Of a stretch of DNA of 64,000 bases, positions 1 to 11,468 are shown piece by piece. The stretch is taken from assembly GCF_019711195.1 (NCBI RefSeq), contig NZ_CP081299.1, positions 930,001-994,000 of the forward strand, written 5' to 3'. Position 1 is the stretch's first letter, and each line of letters begins with the position of its first letter. The position numbers and the translations under genes were made by a program. The notes under the pieces were generated by a model. That model made no database searches and was not told the origin of the DNA. It was given only the letters and a program-made list of their open reading frames with translations. This DNA comes from Dyadobacter sp. NIV53 (GTDB taxonomy: Bacteria > Bacteroidota > Bacteroidia > Cytophagales > Spirosomataceae).

Positions 1-2115
1 CTTTGGAAGAGTGACGGCACAGAAGGCGGAACTTTCAAATTACAAGGCCCATCAATTTCATACGAATATTCTCCTCCCGAATACCTTACCAACGTAAACG
101 CAACGCTGTTTTATGTGAAGAACAGTGACGAGCTCTGGAAAAGTAATGGTACAGAAAAAGGGACCGAACAGATTCCAATCGAAGAGGAACCAAATTATGG
201 CGGTGCAATCAGCGAACTGATTCCGGTAAACGAAACACTATTTTTCCAGCGGAGCAATAATATCTGGAAAACGGACGGGACTAAGGCTGGAACAGTTCCC
301 ATTGCCGGCAAAGGGTCAGCAGGTTTTGGGGCGGTGGCAGGCCTGACCAATGCAAACGGTACGCTGTTTTTTGGATCTAATGATTTCACTTCCGAAACAA
401 TGGACCTTTGGAAATCAAACGGAACTCCCGAAGGAACTACCGTGATCGGTACATTTGAACAAAATTACCAGTTCAGTCCGGTTGCATTCAAAGGCGAACT
501 TTACTTCGGTGCAAGAGATGGCGTCAACAGCGTGGAGCTTTGGAAAAGCAATGGTACAGTGGAAGGCACAAAAGTCGTGCGTGACGTAACTTCCAGTCGC
601 GGAGATTTTCTTTATAAGTCTGAAACGATCGCCGCCTCTGGAAATTTTCTGTACTATATAACTAACGATACTACTGGTTATCCACTGGTCAGGACGGACG
701 GAACGGCTGGCGGTACATCGTTGATCAAGAACTTATTTCCCGGCGGGCATCTGGAAAGGTGCAGGCTATACGCAGCCATGGGCCTGGTTTACTTCACGTT
801 ATATAATCCTGACACCAACCAGGATCTACTATGGAGAACGGATGGTACTACTGGCGGTACATTCCAGCTTGCTTCATTTGATGCATACGTACCGAAAGAT
901 TCATATGAGGAACAAACTACCATTCGTATAAAGGAGGAACTGAATGGCAAACTTTTGTTTGTACCATATAATAAGGAAACCGGGGATCAGTTATGGGTGA
1001 CGGACGGAACACCGGTAGGTACCAAAATGCTCACAACTATGGGCCGTACACCCGCAAGATTCACCCTTTCACCTTCGGTTAAGTTTGGAAATCTTTTTTA
1101 CTTCTCCATGTATGACCAGGACAACGGTGTTGAACTCTGGCAAAGTGACGGAACGGAAGCGGGTACGCACATAATTACGGATTTTAATCCCGATGGAAAT
1201 ACAGCATTTTATGAAATGGCAGTGATCGGAAATAAATTGTTTTTGGCTGCTGATAACGGTAAATCCGGCAATGAGCTCTATAAATACGTTCCATCTGCGA
1301 AAGAGGATGTGGTCATTTCTCCTGTTGCAGATGCTTATGTGCGCAATGTGCCACTGGAGACAAACAATTTTGGAACTGAGCCGGAGTTGGGTATTAAAGC
1401 GAGCAGCCTTCCCAGTTATCAGCGAAAAACTTACCTGAAATTCCCGCTCAGTAGCGTCAATGATTTCACTTCGGCCAAACTCAGGATTTATGGTCATAAT
1501 CTAGAAAACAATATAAATGTTATCCTCGCAGCAACAGGAGTAGAAAACGACAGCTGGACCGAAACAGGTATTAACTGGCTAAATGCACCTTCCGGAAACG
1601 GCCCGGTCCTTGACTCGGTTACCGTCAACAGCCAGTTAAGTTATTATGAACTCGATGTGACTGACTTTGTCAAAACCCAGCTTGATGGGGATAAAACCGC
1701 CAGTTTCCTTCTGACTAATCCAACCAGCCAGAACATCCGTCTTTTCTTCAACAGCCGTGAAAATGCAGCCAATCCACCTCAGCTTGTACTTGTAAACCAG
1801 ACCGGCCAGGCGGCAAGAATAGCAGCAATGACAACACCGGTCAGAAAGAGGTCTAATAATATATCTGTCATTTATCCCAACCCAGTACGGGACCGTTTCT
1901 CCATACAGGTATCGGATCTTCACAAAGGGCCAACGCAGCTAATGCTGACCAATATGAGCGGAAAAACATTATTTATAAATCCGGCATTGCTCAAAAATAA
2001 TGCCACTTCTGTGGAAGCCGATATTTCATCCCTGAAACTGCCGGCTGGAAAATATTTGGTTCAGGTAAAGTCAGTATCTAAACTGGAAGTAATTAATGTA
2101 ATGGTTTCTAATTGA
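1..2115 (+). CDS. T9SS-secreted ELWKSDGT-repeat protein with CBM96-like domain (5' truncated by window edge)
   Basis: The frame is open from base 1, so the true start lies left of the window. The first ~430 residues hold repeated motifs of the type LWKSNGT-x-EGT, ELWQSDGTEAGT and LWVTDGTPVGT, spaced about 45-60 residues apart. This is the ELWxxDGT repeat family, expected to form a secreted propeller-like structure. From about base 1310 to 1795 there is a DNRLRE/CBM96-like module (PVADAYVRN, KTYLKFPL, SWTETGINW, ENAANPPQLVL) that closely resembles the one in the protein at 3919. The last ~80 residues form a type IX secretion C-terminal sorting domain (YPNPVRDRFSIQV ... LPAGKYLVQV), so the product should cross the outer membrane and be cell-attached or released. 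Carbohydrate binding is inferred from the CBM96 resemblance only. Confidence 0.85.
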   Translation, partial: LWKSDGTEGGTFKLQGPSISYEYSPPEYLTNVNATLFYVKNSDELWKSNGTEKGTEQIPIEEEPNYGGAISELIPVNETLFFQRSNNIWKTDGTKAGTVPIAGKGSAGFGAVAGLTNANGTLFFGSNDFTSETMDLWKSNGTPEGTTVIGTFEQNYQFSPVAFKGELYFGARDGVNSVELWKSNGTVEGTKVVRDVTSSRGDFLYKSETIAASGNFLYYITNDTTGYPLVRTDGTAGGTSLIKNLFPGGHLERCRLYAAMGLVYFTLYNPDTNQDLLWRTDGTTGGTFQLASFDAYVPKDSYEEQTTIRIKEELNGKLLFVPYNKETGDQLWVTDGTPVGTKMLTTMGRTPARFTLSPSVKFGNLFYFSMYDQDNGVELWQSDGTEAGTHIITDFNPDGNTAFYEMAVIGNKLFLAADNGKSGNELYKYVPSAKEDVVISPVADAYVRNVPLETNNFGTEPELGIKASSLPSYQRKTYLKFPLSSVNDFTSAKLRIYGHNLENNINVILAATGVENDSWTETGINWLNAPSGNGPVLDSVTVNSQLSYYELDVTDFVKTQLDGDKTASFLLTNPTSQNIRLFFNSRENAANPPQLVLVNQTGQAARIAAMTTPVRKRSNNISVIYPNPVRDRFSIQVSDLHKGPTQLMLTNMSGKTLFINPALLKNNATSVEADISSLKLPAGKYLVQVKSVSKLEVINVMVSN

Positions 2116-2542
2116 AAACTTTTACAAATAATAATTTGACATCGATAAAAAACAGCTTAGAATTATAACAGCAAATTTCCAGAATGCCGGTATTGCGACC
2201 CGGTTTTTTTAATAACATGGGTTTATATACCAAAACTGAATAGGTCTCAAAATTATACGTTTGGGTGGGATCCATACGAAGCAAAACATCCAAAACTATT
2301 TCAATTGTTTCCGGGCAAAAACACATTTATTTAGTTACTCATAATGAGGCACTTTGATGTAATATACCCCTCATTCTCTCTTCCAGTACCAGTTCATTTT
2401 TCGAGATTAATAATACTGGCCGAAAATAACAGCCTAATTCCATCTTAAATAGACACAATTAATATTTGATAGAATTAATTCTATCAAATGGCTTGGTTTT
2501 AGATGAATATATTCATTATAGATTAAAACTAATTTTATAGCT
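2116..2542. other. intergenic region, no gene; weak terminator and palindromes
   Basis: No convincing coding sequence is seen. A weak CCGG...CCGG hairpin (2187-2203) followed by seven T may end transcription of the gene to its left; the stem is only 4 bp. A perfect 26-bp palindrome lies at 2464-2489 and a 14-bp palindrome (ATGAATATATTCAT) at 2503-2516, both just before the response regulator gene. Confidence 0.4.
2464..2489. promoter_or_regulatory. perfect 26-bp palindrome upstream of response regulator
   Basis: The half-site ATTTGATAGAATT is followed directly by its exact reverse complement, centred between 2476 and 2477. It sits 53 bp before the ATG at 2543. It is AT-rich and has no U-tract, so a dimeric regulator operator is more likely than a terminator. 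The binding protein is unknown. Confidence 0.5.
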
Positions 2543-2953
2543 ATGAAAATATATGTTATTGATGACGAGTGGATCTGCCGCTTTCTCACCCAAAAGCTGA
2601 TTCAAAAAACTGTTGCAAATTCTGATATAATACTTTTTTGTAACGGTCAGGAAGCAATTGAATTTATGAAGCAGCATTTAGATATCCTGACGCTTCCCGA
2701 ATTAATTTTGCTGGATATCAATATGCCTGTTGCCAACGGATGGAAATTTCTGGAAATGATGCAGGCACTTCAGATCAAAGATTATTATCCATCAATTTAT
2801 ATTGTCAGTTCTTCCCTGGATCCAGATGATATTGCCAAGGCACAGACATATACCGCAGTACTGGGCTATCTGCCAAAGCCACTGACAGTAATGATTTTGA
2901 CTCCTGTACTGGAAGCCGCGCTGCACAACTCTGCACTTTTACCAATTAATTGA
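2543..2953 (+). CDS. single-domain response regulator (CheY-like receiver)
   Basis: The 136-residue protein is a receiver domain with no output domain. The acidic pocket is D7/D8 (IDDE), the phosphoacceptor is D58 (LILLDINMP), the switch Ser lies in IVSSS near residue 90, and the conserved lysine is K112 (YLPKPL). Such stand-alone receivers in Bacteroidota usually act as phosphorelay intermediates or in protein-protein control with an unlinked histidine kinase; no kinase partner is adjacent. The ATG start is used and palindromic DNA lies immediately upstream. Confidence 0.9.
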   Translation: MKIYVIDDEWICRFLTQKLIQKTVANSDIILFCNGQEAIEFMKQHLDILTLPELILLDINMPVANGWKFLEMMQALQIKDYYPSIYIVSSSLDPDDIAKAQTYTAVLGYLPKPLTVMILTPVLEAALHNSALLPIN

Positions 2954-3147
2954 TTATCTGGCAAATATTAATAAATATTTGGAACAAATTAATCAATAGA
3001 AAATGAAGAATTGAACCGTTCTACCTGATAACAATTTTTGCATACCTATGGCATGTTGTGGATTTTGATTAACCCGATTGCGACAAACAGGCAGCCGCTA
3101 AACGGCATAAACTCACTGCTTGGCAAAATAATATCAAAACCAGTAAT

Positions 3148-3510
3148 TTAATGAGAGTCCAACGCTAAATTATCTATCAGATCATCCAGCGACCAATGAA
3201 ATTTGACCAGTTGACTGGCATCCGTATGGTCAGTATAACTTGTGACATATCCCCTATCATTTTCCGGTATTGAGACCTGAAATTCATTAACATATTCAAA
3301 TCCTTGCTTATTGTCCTTTACAGGATTGGTGATCCGGCAAACTATGGCTGAAACATGGTGGCCTGATGTTGTTAGGGTAATAAACCAGCGATTTGGAAGC
3401 GTAACAGTTACTTCCATGTCGTGCAACACCAAACTGTTGTGTGTATATAATTCTGCTTCCGGCCATTTTTTCAGAATATGATCCAGAACACTATTGCAAA
3501 GTTGTAACAT
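3148..3510 (-). CDS. hypothetical protein, 120 aa
   Basis: The family is not recognised. The protein is soluble, with no signal peptide or membrane segment. It starts MLQLCNSVLDHILKKWPEA and ends with an acidic stretch (LDDLIDNLALDSH). Repeated alternation of hydrophobic and polar residues in the middle (EVTVTLPNRWFITLTTSG) suggests a mainly beta fold. It stands alone on the minus strand between the response regulator and the T9SS protein, with more than 200 bp on each side. Reality of the gene is supported only by its length and reasonable composition. Confidence 0.5.
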   Translation of the reverse strand: MLQLCNSVLDHILKKWPEAELYTHNSLVLHDMEVTVTLPNRWFITLTTSGHHVSAIVCRITNPVKDNKQGFEYVNEFQVSIPENDRGYVTSYTDHTDASQLVKFHWSLDDLIDNLALDSH

Positions 3511-3918
3511 CTGGGTAAGGATTTATTGGTGTCAAAGATTTGATCCGGATACATTTTTTATAGAAAAAAGCGGATAAAAGTCATCTAAATGCTACCCTGA
3601 TGGCCATTAGCATCACTTTTTAAGAATTCCATCTACAAAAAAATTCTTCATGGCAACCATGAGGGTTACCTTTCTCATGAAAGTGGCAATAAAAACTAAA
3701 CACGCAAATCTTTATACGTTTTTTCCGAGGATATTCCTGTTACCGGCTTTCTTGGATAAACGGCGAAATGACGTATATACAAATTACATCAAAATAAAGC
3801 AGATAATGCCTGTCAGGGAGGTAAATTGTATGTTTTTGAAACCAAATCACCCATATATGAAACCAAATTGCTAACTGCCGGCAGGATGTTTTTTTAACCT
3901 TTACAGAAAAACTCTGCA
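3511..3918. other. intergenic region, nothing convincing
   Basis: A 74-codon open frame at 3650-3874 has no recognisable similarity and unusual composition and is not called. A small CTGCCGGCAG palindrome at 3875-3884 is followed by ATG and seven T just upstream of the next gene; it is too short to call a terminator. Confidence 0.4.
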
Positions 3919-6900
3919 ATGAAAAACAAATCTACATTTGCTCACCGTTATCATGCTCAACTATCCATTTTGCAAAAGCTGATTACATCTTTTGCATTTT
4001 GTTCTTTACTGGTTTTGAGCATTTCTGCATCATTTGCAAAAAATCCTGAAAAGGATCACAGGCCAATTGCCAGATCCGGAATTGCTGACGGGCCAATACT
4101 TAAGCCGGTACAGCCGATCTGTTTTGGTGGTTCACCGCAAAATGCCATATTTTTTGAAACTTTTGAATCCGGGCTTGGCAGCTGGGCAATTTCCAATTAT
4201 GGCAATACAAATGACAGTGCACCCTGGACACCCCGTGACTGGACTGTAAGCGCTGCTTTACCAGACGGAAAAGCGGGTAAGGCGGCATTTGCTGCTAATC
4301 CTACTGACCAGGATTGTGGCGATGACTGGGCAGCTGGCGTAATGAGTATTACAAGTCCTGTAATTACCATTCCTTCTAATGCCGTGGCACCATTTTACAC
4401 AGCTTTTGACCATTATTTCAGTCTTAAAGCAGGTTTTGACGGTGGAATTGTTGAATATAGAATTGGTAACGGCGGCTGGTCAACGGTACCTGGCCAGGCA
4501 TTTACAGATAATGGATATAACAGGGCCCTGGATGCTTACAATCCCTATAATCCTCTTGGATCAGTTCCGGCTTTTTCAGGTCCGGAAGCGGCAAACACTG
4601 CAAGCGGATGGGGACAAAGCCGTATTAACCTCACTACCTTAGGGCTTGATGCCGGTGAAACCATACAGCTCCGCTGGTCATTGGGTACAGACGAGGGTTG
4701 CAACGGCAGGATTGGCTGGTACATTGATGATGTAAGGGTCTACACCTGTTCAGGTGCTCCAACAGTTCAATTTTTAACAAGTGCTACGTCTGTAAATGAG
4801 GGCGAAGCAACTGTTGCCAGACCAACACCTGAGCAGTGCCTGAAATATGTGGAAAAAATAGTTACTGTAAAGATCAATGCTGCTCCATCTCAGCCGGTAA
4901 CTATTACAATAAATTCTGCCGGAACCGCTACCAATGGAAAAACAGCAGATTACAATTTAACACCAGGCACCTTTACGCTGCAGGCAGGTAAGCTCTCCCA
5001 GGAAGTGAAGGTCAGGATTTATAATGATGCCTACGTTGAAGGCAGCGAAACAGCCGTTTTGACTTACACGCTGACTAGTCCGGCAGGAGGCAATGCGGTC
5101 CGCGAAACTTTTAACCAGCAGCATACTGTACTGATTGCAGACGATGATTTTACACCAGGTGTCAGAAGTGTTGAATTGCTTTCAGCAGATTTTAATACGA
5201 ACACTTTGCCACAGGGCTGGAATATGGTTACCACAGGTGGCTATGGAAAAAACTGGACTGTATTTTACACCAATGAGTTTTCAATGAATAACTCGCCGTT
5301 TTTGTGGGCTAACCTGTATGATGATGGAAACGTCCTGGATAAAATTGTGGAATCGGCCCCTTTTGATTCTTACAATATGACTTCCATCAATGTAGCCTAT
5401 GATGAGATATTTGAACCTGGTGAGTTTGACGAAAACGTGCAGGCACTCGTGGATGTATGGGACGGGTCACAATGGCGGAACATCCTGACCCAGAATTTAC
5501 AGACTGGCCAGTCTGGTTCATGGTCTGGTTATGGTAAAAGGAATATTTCTATTCCGGCAGCATTCGCCAATCGCAGCATGAAAGTACGCTTCCGGTTTAT
5601 TGCTGCACTTAGCTCGTGGGCTATTGACAATGTGAAAATTACAGGTGTTGTAACCAGCCAGGCCGAAACTGCCCTGACAGCTACTCCCGCCCAGGAATAT
5701 CTGGGGCCGAATGCGACTGTATACTTCTACGATCAGGCTACAAAAAACCTGGTTGCCAAAATCAAGAACCTAAGCAGTTTTGACTATGGCTGCACGAGCG
5801 TATCAATCAACCGGGCTGGTAATTTACAGACTAACTGGTACGACGCTTTTAATATTACCAGAAAAACGATTAAGGTAACACCAACCAACGACAATGCAAC
5901 CGGTGAGTATGAGGTAACCCTTTATTACAGATCTTCTGAACTGACTGGATCTAACGGAGCAATCATCAGGTCCATGGGCAGGAGCAAAACAGCAATTGGT
6001 ACAGGAAATAATGATTCCAACTCAACATCCGAAAGCGTTACCAGCTCTACGCTGAATGCAAGTCAGGCTTTTACTTCGGTCTTTCATTCCGGCTTTGCAG
6101 TTTCCTCGGGTTTTGGCCTATCCGATGCAACGCCTGCCAAAAATGCAACGCAAAGGATCAACTCCGGGGGTGAATCATTTGCAGCTACGGCCAGCCGTGT
6201 ATTTTCAGCAGACCAGTACTTTACGGGTACAGCCAAAATATCTGTTACAACCGGCGATATTATTGCCACTACCGATGACGAATTGTACAGAAGCCAGCGT
6301 CTGGGAGCCGCTTTTAGTTACAGTATCCCTGTTCCGAATGGCCAGATAAGCATCGTATTACATTTTGCTGAGACCTACTGGGGTGTTCCTGGCAAAGGCG
6401 GCTCCGCAGGGACCGGCAAGCGGAAATTCCATGTCAACATCGAAGGCACCCGCAAGCTGACCGATTACGATATCTTTGTAAAAGCAGGCGGCGCCATGAG
6501 GGCCCGTACAGAAACAATCCCGGTGACAATTACCGATGGTGTACTCAACCTTGATTTTCTCAAAGGTTCTGCGGACAGTCCGGCCCTTGCTGCCATTGAA
6601 ATCTTGTCCACTCAGGCTATATTGGCTCCACTTGCCGATGCGACGATCCGCAACGCGCCAAATACTGCCATTAACTACGGTACAGCCAGCACCCTGGAGA
6701 TTAAAACAGGAAGTTTGCCGAGTTATGCCCGTACTGCTTATCTGAAATTCCCGCTTGCCGGTATAAGCCAGATTGGTTCGGCAAAACTGCGGTTATATGG
6801 GCAGAACGTACAAAATAGTACTAATGTCAGTCTGGCGGCCTTCGGTGTAAGTACAGATTCATGGACCGAAACAGGCGTTACCTGGTCGAATGCACCGGCC

Positions 6901-7426
6901 AGTTCCGGGGCCGCACTGGGAAGTGTCAATGTAAACAACTTAGCCCAATATTATGAAATCGACGTGACCGCTTATGTAAAGGCGCAGCTGACAAGCGACA
7001 AAATAGTGAGTCTTTTTATCACAAATCCAGCCAACCAGAACATTCAGCTGACTTTCAACAGCAAAGAAAACGCAGCCAACCCACCACAGCTGGTCATTAC
7101 GGCAGTGGCACCGCCTACTGCAAGAACAGGCCGGGAAGTAGAATTGATATTGTCGGAATCCCTGGCAGAACCGGAAGCTTCGTCGGTTTATCCCAATCCG
7201 GCAGACAAGCATTTTACAGTTTACATTTCAAAAGCACATGAAGGGAATGTAGATCTGCAAATGATCAATCTGGATGGTAATGTTGTTCAGCAAATGAATC
7301 CGGCTGCGAAAGATTCAGAAGGTAGAAGTGGATCTGTCGTCAAGGCAGCTTCCCGAAGGGATTTACCTGATCAATATCCGGTCCGGTACATTTAAAGAAA
7401 CCCTGAAAGTATTGCTGAAGAAGTAA
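3919..7426 (+). CDS. T9SS-secreted multidomain protein (Calx-beta, malectin-like, CBM96-like), frameshifted in the sorting domain
   Basis: A signal peptide lies near residues 18-40 (ITSFAFCSLLVLSISASFA). Then come two MAM / choice-of-anchor-J-like segments ending in WYIDDVRVY (about 78-275) and SSWAIDNVKI (about 425-575), separated by a Calx-beta domain (about 285-400). A malectin-like domain (about 745-895; LHFAETYWGVPGK, KLTDYDIFVKAGG) and a CBM96-like module (about 897-1064) follow, then a T9SS sorting domain starting YPNPADKHFTVYI. The uninterrupted frame stops at 7395, but the conserved end of the sorting domain (VDLSSRQLPEGIYLINIRS ... LLKK) is in the next frame and ends at 7426. One extra base between about 7300 and 7327 explains this. 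The product is expected to be exported and to bind glycans (inference). Confidence 0.82.
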
Positions 7427-7445
7427 CTTATTTTGAACAAGAAAT

Positions 7446-7495
7446 CTGAACCATCCATCTTTGAAAGAGCATTTTTCAAAATATGGATGGTTCAG
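7446..7495. terminator. strong hairpin between convergent genes
   Basis: CTGAACCATCCAT (7446-7458) is the exact reverse complement of 7483-7495, and inside it TTTGAAA pairs with TTTCAAA, giving a near-continuous 20-bp stem. It lies between the stop of the T9SS gene and the 3' end of the hybrid regulator, so it can act as a bidirectional terminator. Flanking U-tracts are poor. Confidence 0.65.
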
Positions 7496-7497
7496 CT

Positions 7498-10400
7498 TCA
7501 AAATGGCTTATTCTTATCTGTTAATTCCTTTTGTATGAATTCAGACGGACTGATATTGTAATAAGCCCTGAAACTTTTTGCAAAATAAGATGGAGAATCG
7601 AAACCGGTTATCTCAGCGGTCTCACTACTGTTCAATCCTGTTTTCAAAAATTCAGCAGCACGTTTGAGCCTGTAATTACGGATTACGTCGCCAGGGGCCA
7701 AACCGCTCACAGCCTTGACTTTCCTGTGCAATGTGACACGGCTCATAAACAAATCCAGCGCAAGATTTTCAACACCATAAGCAGCTGAATCCAGCTTTGA
7801 CTCCAAATGGCCATACAGTTTTTCGAGGAACGGATCCTGAACCTTGTCCGTATCTGTAACAGTTCCGGAAGGGCTCAGACTTAGGCGGATATGGTTCTGC
7901 ATCAGCCTTCTCTGCTCTATCAGGTTCGCAACACGCAGTCGTAGTTCGTCGGCATAAAACGGCTTGGTCATGTAATCATCCGCTCCCTGAGACAGTCCCT
8001 CAATTTTACTTTCATAGGCTGCTTTTGCTGTCAGCAATATGACCGGAATGTGGCTGGTACGCAAATCATTTTTTAATGCCCGGCACAGCGCATACCCATC
8101 CATGTATGGCATCATTACATCACTTATAATAAGATCGGGAAGGATTTCAGTAGCCTGGTACAAACCGGACCTGCCATCTTCTGCTCTAATAATACGATAA
8201 TGTTCCGGCAGGCAGTCTGCAATAAATTCTGCCAGCTCTGCATTGTCTTCTACGACTAATATGGTAGGAATATAATCCGGATTTTCGGCTTCAAATCCGG
8301 TGTCCCCCAACAAATATGATACCCTTTTATATGGATAATATTGTTTGTCCTTTATACTTCCACGCTGATATGGGATCTGTACCAAAAACGTTGAACCTTT
8401 TCCCGGCATACTTTCAACACTGATCGTACCATTCTGCAAATCAACAAGTTCCTTTACCAAAGCAAGGCCAATGCCGGTACCCGTATTAACACCACCTGCT
8501 TTGTTTATACTGTAAAAACGATTAAAAATCAAGACTAAATCCTCTTTTGATATTCCAGTACCTGTATCTGAAACCCATAATTTTACTATTCCGGCATCTT
8601 CCAGTTTTACAGTTATTTTTCCAAAAGCTGTGAATTTAAGTGCATTAGACAAAAGGTTCGTAATAATGGAGCCTAGTTTTGCAGCATCAAACTGGTACAT
8701 GCCACTTATGTTGCTTTCAAAAAGCATTTCAACTCCTTTTAATTGCGCATGTTCTTCAAAGTCACTGACCAGCATCCTAACAAATTCACCCAGATCTGCT
8801 GATAATGTTTCAACAGGCATGGCATCAGCATCAATTTTTGACAAGTCCAAAAGATTATTGACCATATCCAGCAGGATTTTAGCATTGCGGTTGATCAATG
8901 TTAACGGTTTAGCATAGGCCGTGTCATTCAGCTGCTGCATCAGCGTTTCAGCAGGTGATAAAATCAGTGTCAGCGGTGTCCGGAGCTCATGCGTGATATT
9001 GGCAAAAAACCGGTTTTTCATCTCATTAATCTGTTGTTGCTGCACTGCTTCTTTCAGGCGAAAAGCACTGGCTTGTTTAAAGCGGGCCCGTGCCAGATAT
9101 AATCCGATCCAATACCATATAAAACTTGCTGTTATAAATGCATAAAGCATATAGGCCCACCAACTTGCCCAATATGGCGGACTGATCACAATGGACAGGG
9201 TACTTATCTTGTCACTCCAGATACCTGATGTATTTGCAGCATTTACGTTCAGCGTATAGCGGCCCGGGCTTAAACCGGTATATACAGCTCGTGGCACGTT
9301 AGATTCTACCCAACTCTTGTCCAGTCCGTTAAGTCGGTACCGGTAGCTGTTCTTGGCAGGATTGTTATATTGCATTGCCGCAAACTGAAGCGTTATAAAA
9401 TTCTTATCATAAGGTAAGGAAATTAGTTTCATAGCCTGAACCGGCGGAAGTGCATCAACGGAATCCGAGCTGCTTTCAACTATTTTATTATTAATTTCAA
9501 GTGATGTGAACTGCACGCCAGGTTTAAACTGATCATCAGTGATCTGGTCAGGATAAAAACTGGTAAAACCCTCCAGCCCAGCCATGATTATCTGCCCGTC
9601 AGGCATTTGTATGTAATGATGACGGTTAAACTCATCCGCCAGTATACCGTCACTCCTTGTATAAGTCCTGACCTTTAAGGTACGAATATTCAGCCGGCAA
9701 AGCCCTTTGTTGGTTCCCATCCAAACATTGCCGCGGCGATCTGGCAAAGCAGAATAAATTACATTATCAGGAAGGCCTTTTTTAACTGTATATCTTTTGC
9801 ATTTTCCGGTCCGTTTATCAAAAGCGCAGAGACCGCTGCCAAAAGTACCGATCCACAACCTGTTGGGGTCGATGGGATCTGCGGACATACAAATCAGGTT
9901 GTTACTACTTATCGATGCGGGATCCGCTGCATTATTTTGAAACCAGGCCATTTTTCCGGTTTTGCGATCCATTCGCAAAATACCCCTGTTAGAGGTGGCG
10001 AACCAGAAAGCCTCACGGTCAACCCTGAATTGTAAAATTTCGCCTGATTTTTCGTAATCAATTTTGATTTCAGATAACTTCCATTTTTTTTCAGCCTCAT
10101 CATACCATCTTGGTATTCCCCAATACAATGCCCAAACCTTTCCGTTTGGCTCTGTCGCAAGAGGCACAACAGACATGTTGAAAGGTGGTACCGGTAAAAC
10201 AGAAGTTTCGGCCTTTCTTGTTTTTAGATCAATATGATATAAAATTTCATTACCTGCATTCGCCCAAATCTTTCCATGGCCATCCAGCGTGTACCTGAAA
10301 CTGTAAGAACGCTGTGTTTTCACCTGCTGGCTTTGTTTTTCAGATGCATGTAAATAATTCCGCAGTAAATCCACCTGGAAATTGGTCTGGTAGGCCATCG

Positions 10401-11468
10401 TCTTAAAGCGGCTGGCACGAAGGTCATATTTGTGGATACCCGCCCCGTCTGTTCCCACCCAAAGCACGTCAGATCGATCTATCATTAAACTCAGGCATCT
10501 GCCACGCCCCTCCGGAAAGGTTGCGATTATTTCAATGGGTTTATTTTTCACGTGACGGTACAAATGGCTGCGATATGCAAAGTAAACAGTGCCGTTACTG
10601 CTTTTTGCATAACGAAATCCCAGCCAGTCTTCTCCCTCATCCGGCAGGGAATAATAATTGGACCTGCCATCTTTTGGATTTACGACAATCAGGCCATGTG
10701 AGCTGCCTACCAGCAATTGTCCGGAAGCATCACCGTATGTAGATGTAACTATATATTCTTTAAAAATCCGTTCCGTTTCAGATGTTCCGGGAATAGGTAC
10801 GAAGATCTTGCTGCCTTGATCAAAACCTAAAATACGCGCGCCGGCTACAATCCTTATATTCCCGCCCGGATCTCCATCGATATGCTTTATATGATTATCG
10901 TATGATGAAGGATTACTGCTTATCTTAAACCACTGGTATTGCCTGGTTTTGGTATCAATACAAACGAGGCCTACACCCGTCTTGCTGCCGTAAATTTTCA
11001 AACCAAGCCATAATTGATCTTTGTTATCAATATAATGACTGATTATTTCGTATTTACTGAACTGTTTTTGAAAAAAGGAAGTTTTGAAAAATTTACAAAT
11101 TCTTCCGTTACAGGATCAAAAGAATCAATATCAAAGTTTTCAGAGAAAATCCAAAGCTTGCCATTGCTGGCCTTTTGAATGGACAGGATAACGGGATTAG
11201 ACAGAGAAGGCCGCAGGCCAGTCTGAGGATGAAATACTTTGAAATGGCTGCCATCATAGCGGCACAGTCCGTCGCGGGTCGCCATCCAGATGAACCCACG
11301 CTGATCCTGTACAATAGAAGGAATAAAGCTTTGGGGAAGTCCCTGCTGGTCAGTCAAATTTACTGAAGCAGGTAAGGACTGGGCTATTACATGTCCGGAA
11401 AACGTTACCGCCAAAAAAAACAAAAAATAAAAAAAGCTGTATTTCAAAACCCGCAGCAATAAGCACAT
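7498..11468 (-). pseudogene. hybrid two-component system regulator (HTCS: Reg_prop / HisKA / HATPase / REC / AraC), split by one frameshift
   Basis: Two frames together make one ~1320-residue HTCS. The upstream piece (11043-11468) has a signal peptide (FFYFLFFLAVTFSGHVIAQ) and the first two-component propeller repeat (GFIWMATRDGLCRYDG). The downstream piece (7498 to about 11070) holds more Reg_prop repeats (LWVGTDGAGIHKYD, VWMGTNKGLCRLN), a Y_Y_Y domain, one membrane segment, and a histidine kinase with the phospho-His in NITHELRTPL (about residue 671 of that piece). ATP-binding boxes (DTGTGI, GTGIGLALV), a receiver with Asp in ISDVMMPYMDG (about 961), and an AraC-type DNA-binding domain follow. 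The frames join near 11070 at a six-base homopolymer; reading through restores FFQKQFSKYEIISHYIDN and DQLWLG. One base appears to be missing. HTCS proteins sense glycans in the periplasm and activate PULs; the target here is not evident. Confidence 0.88.

Noticed and set aside
2108..2326. 72-codon minus-strand frame after the first T9SS gene
   Set aside because: Overlaps the end of the T9SS gene, no similarity, composition of AT-rich non-coding DNA.
3650..3874. 74-codon open frame upstream of the T9SS gene
   Set aside because: No recognisable similarity, Lys/Phe/Met-rich composition without a fold pattern, and no promoter; likely chance.
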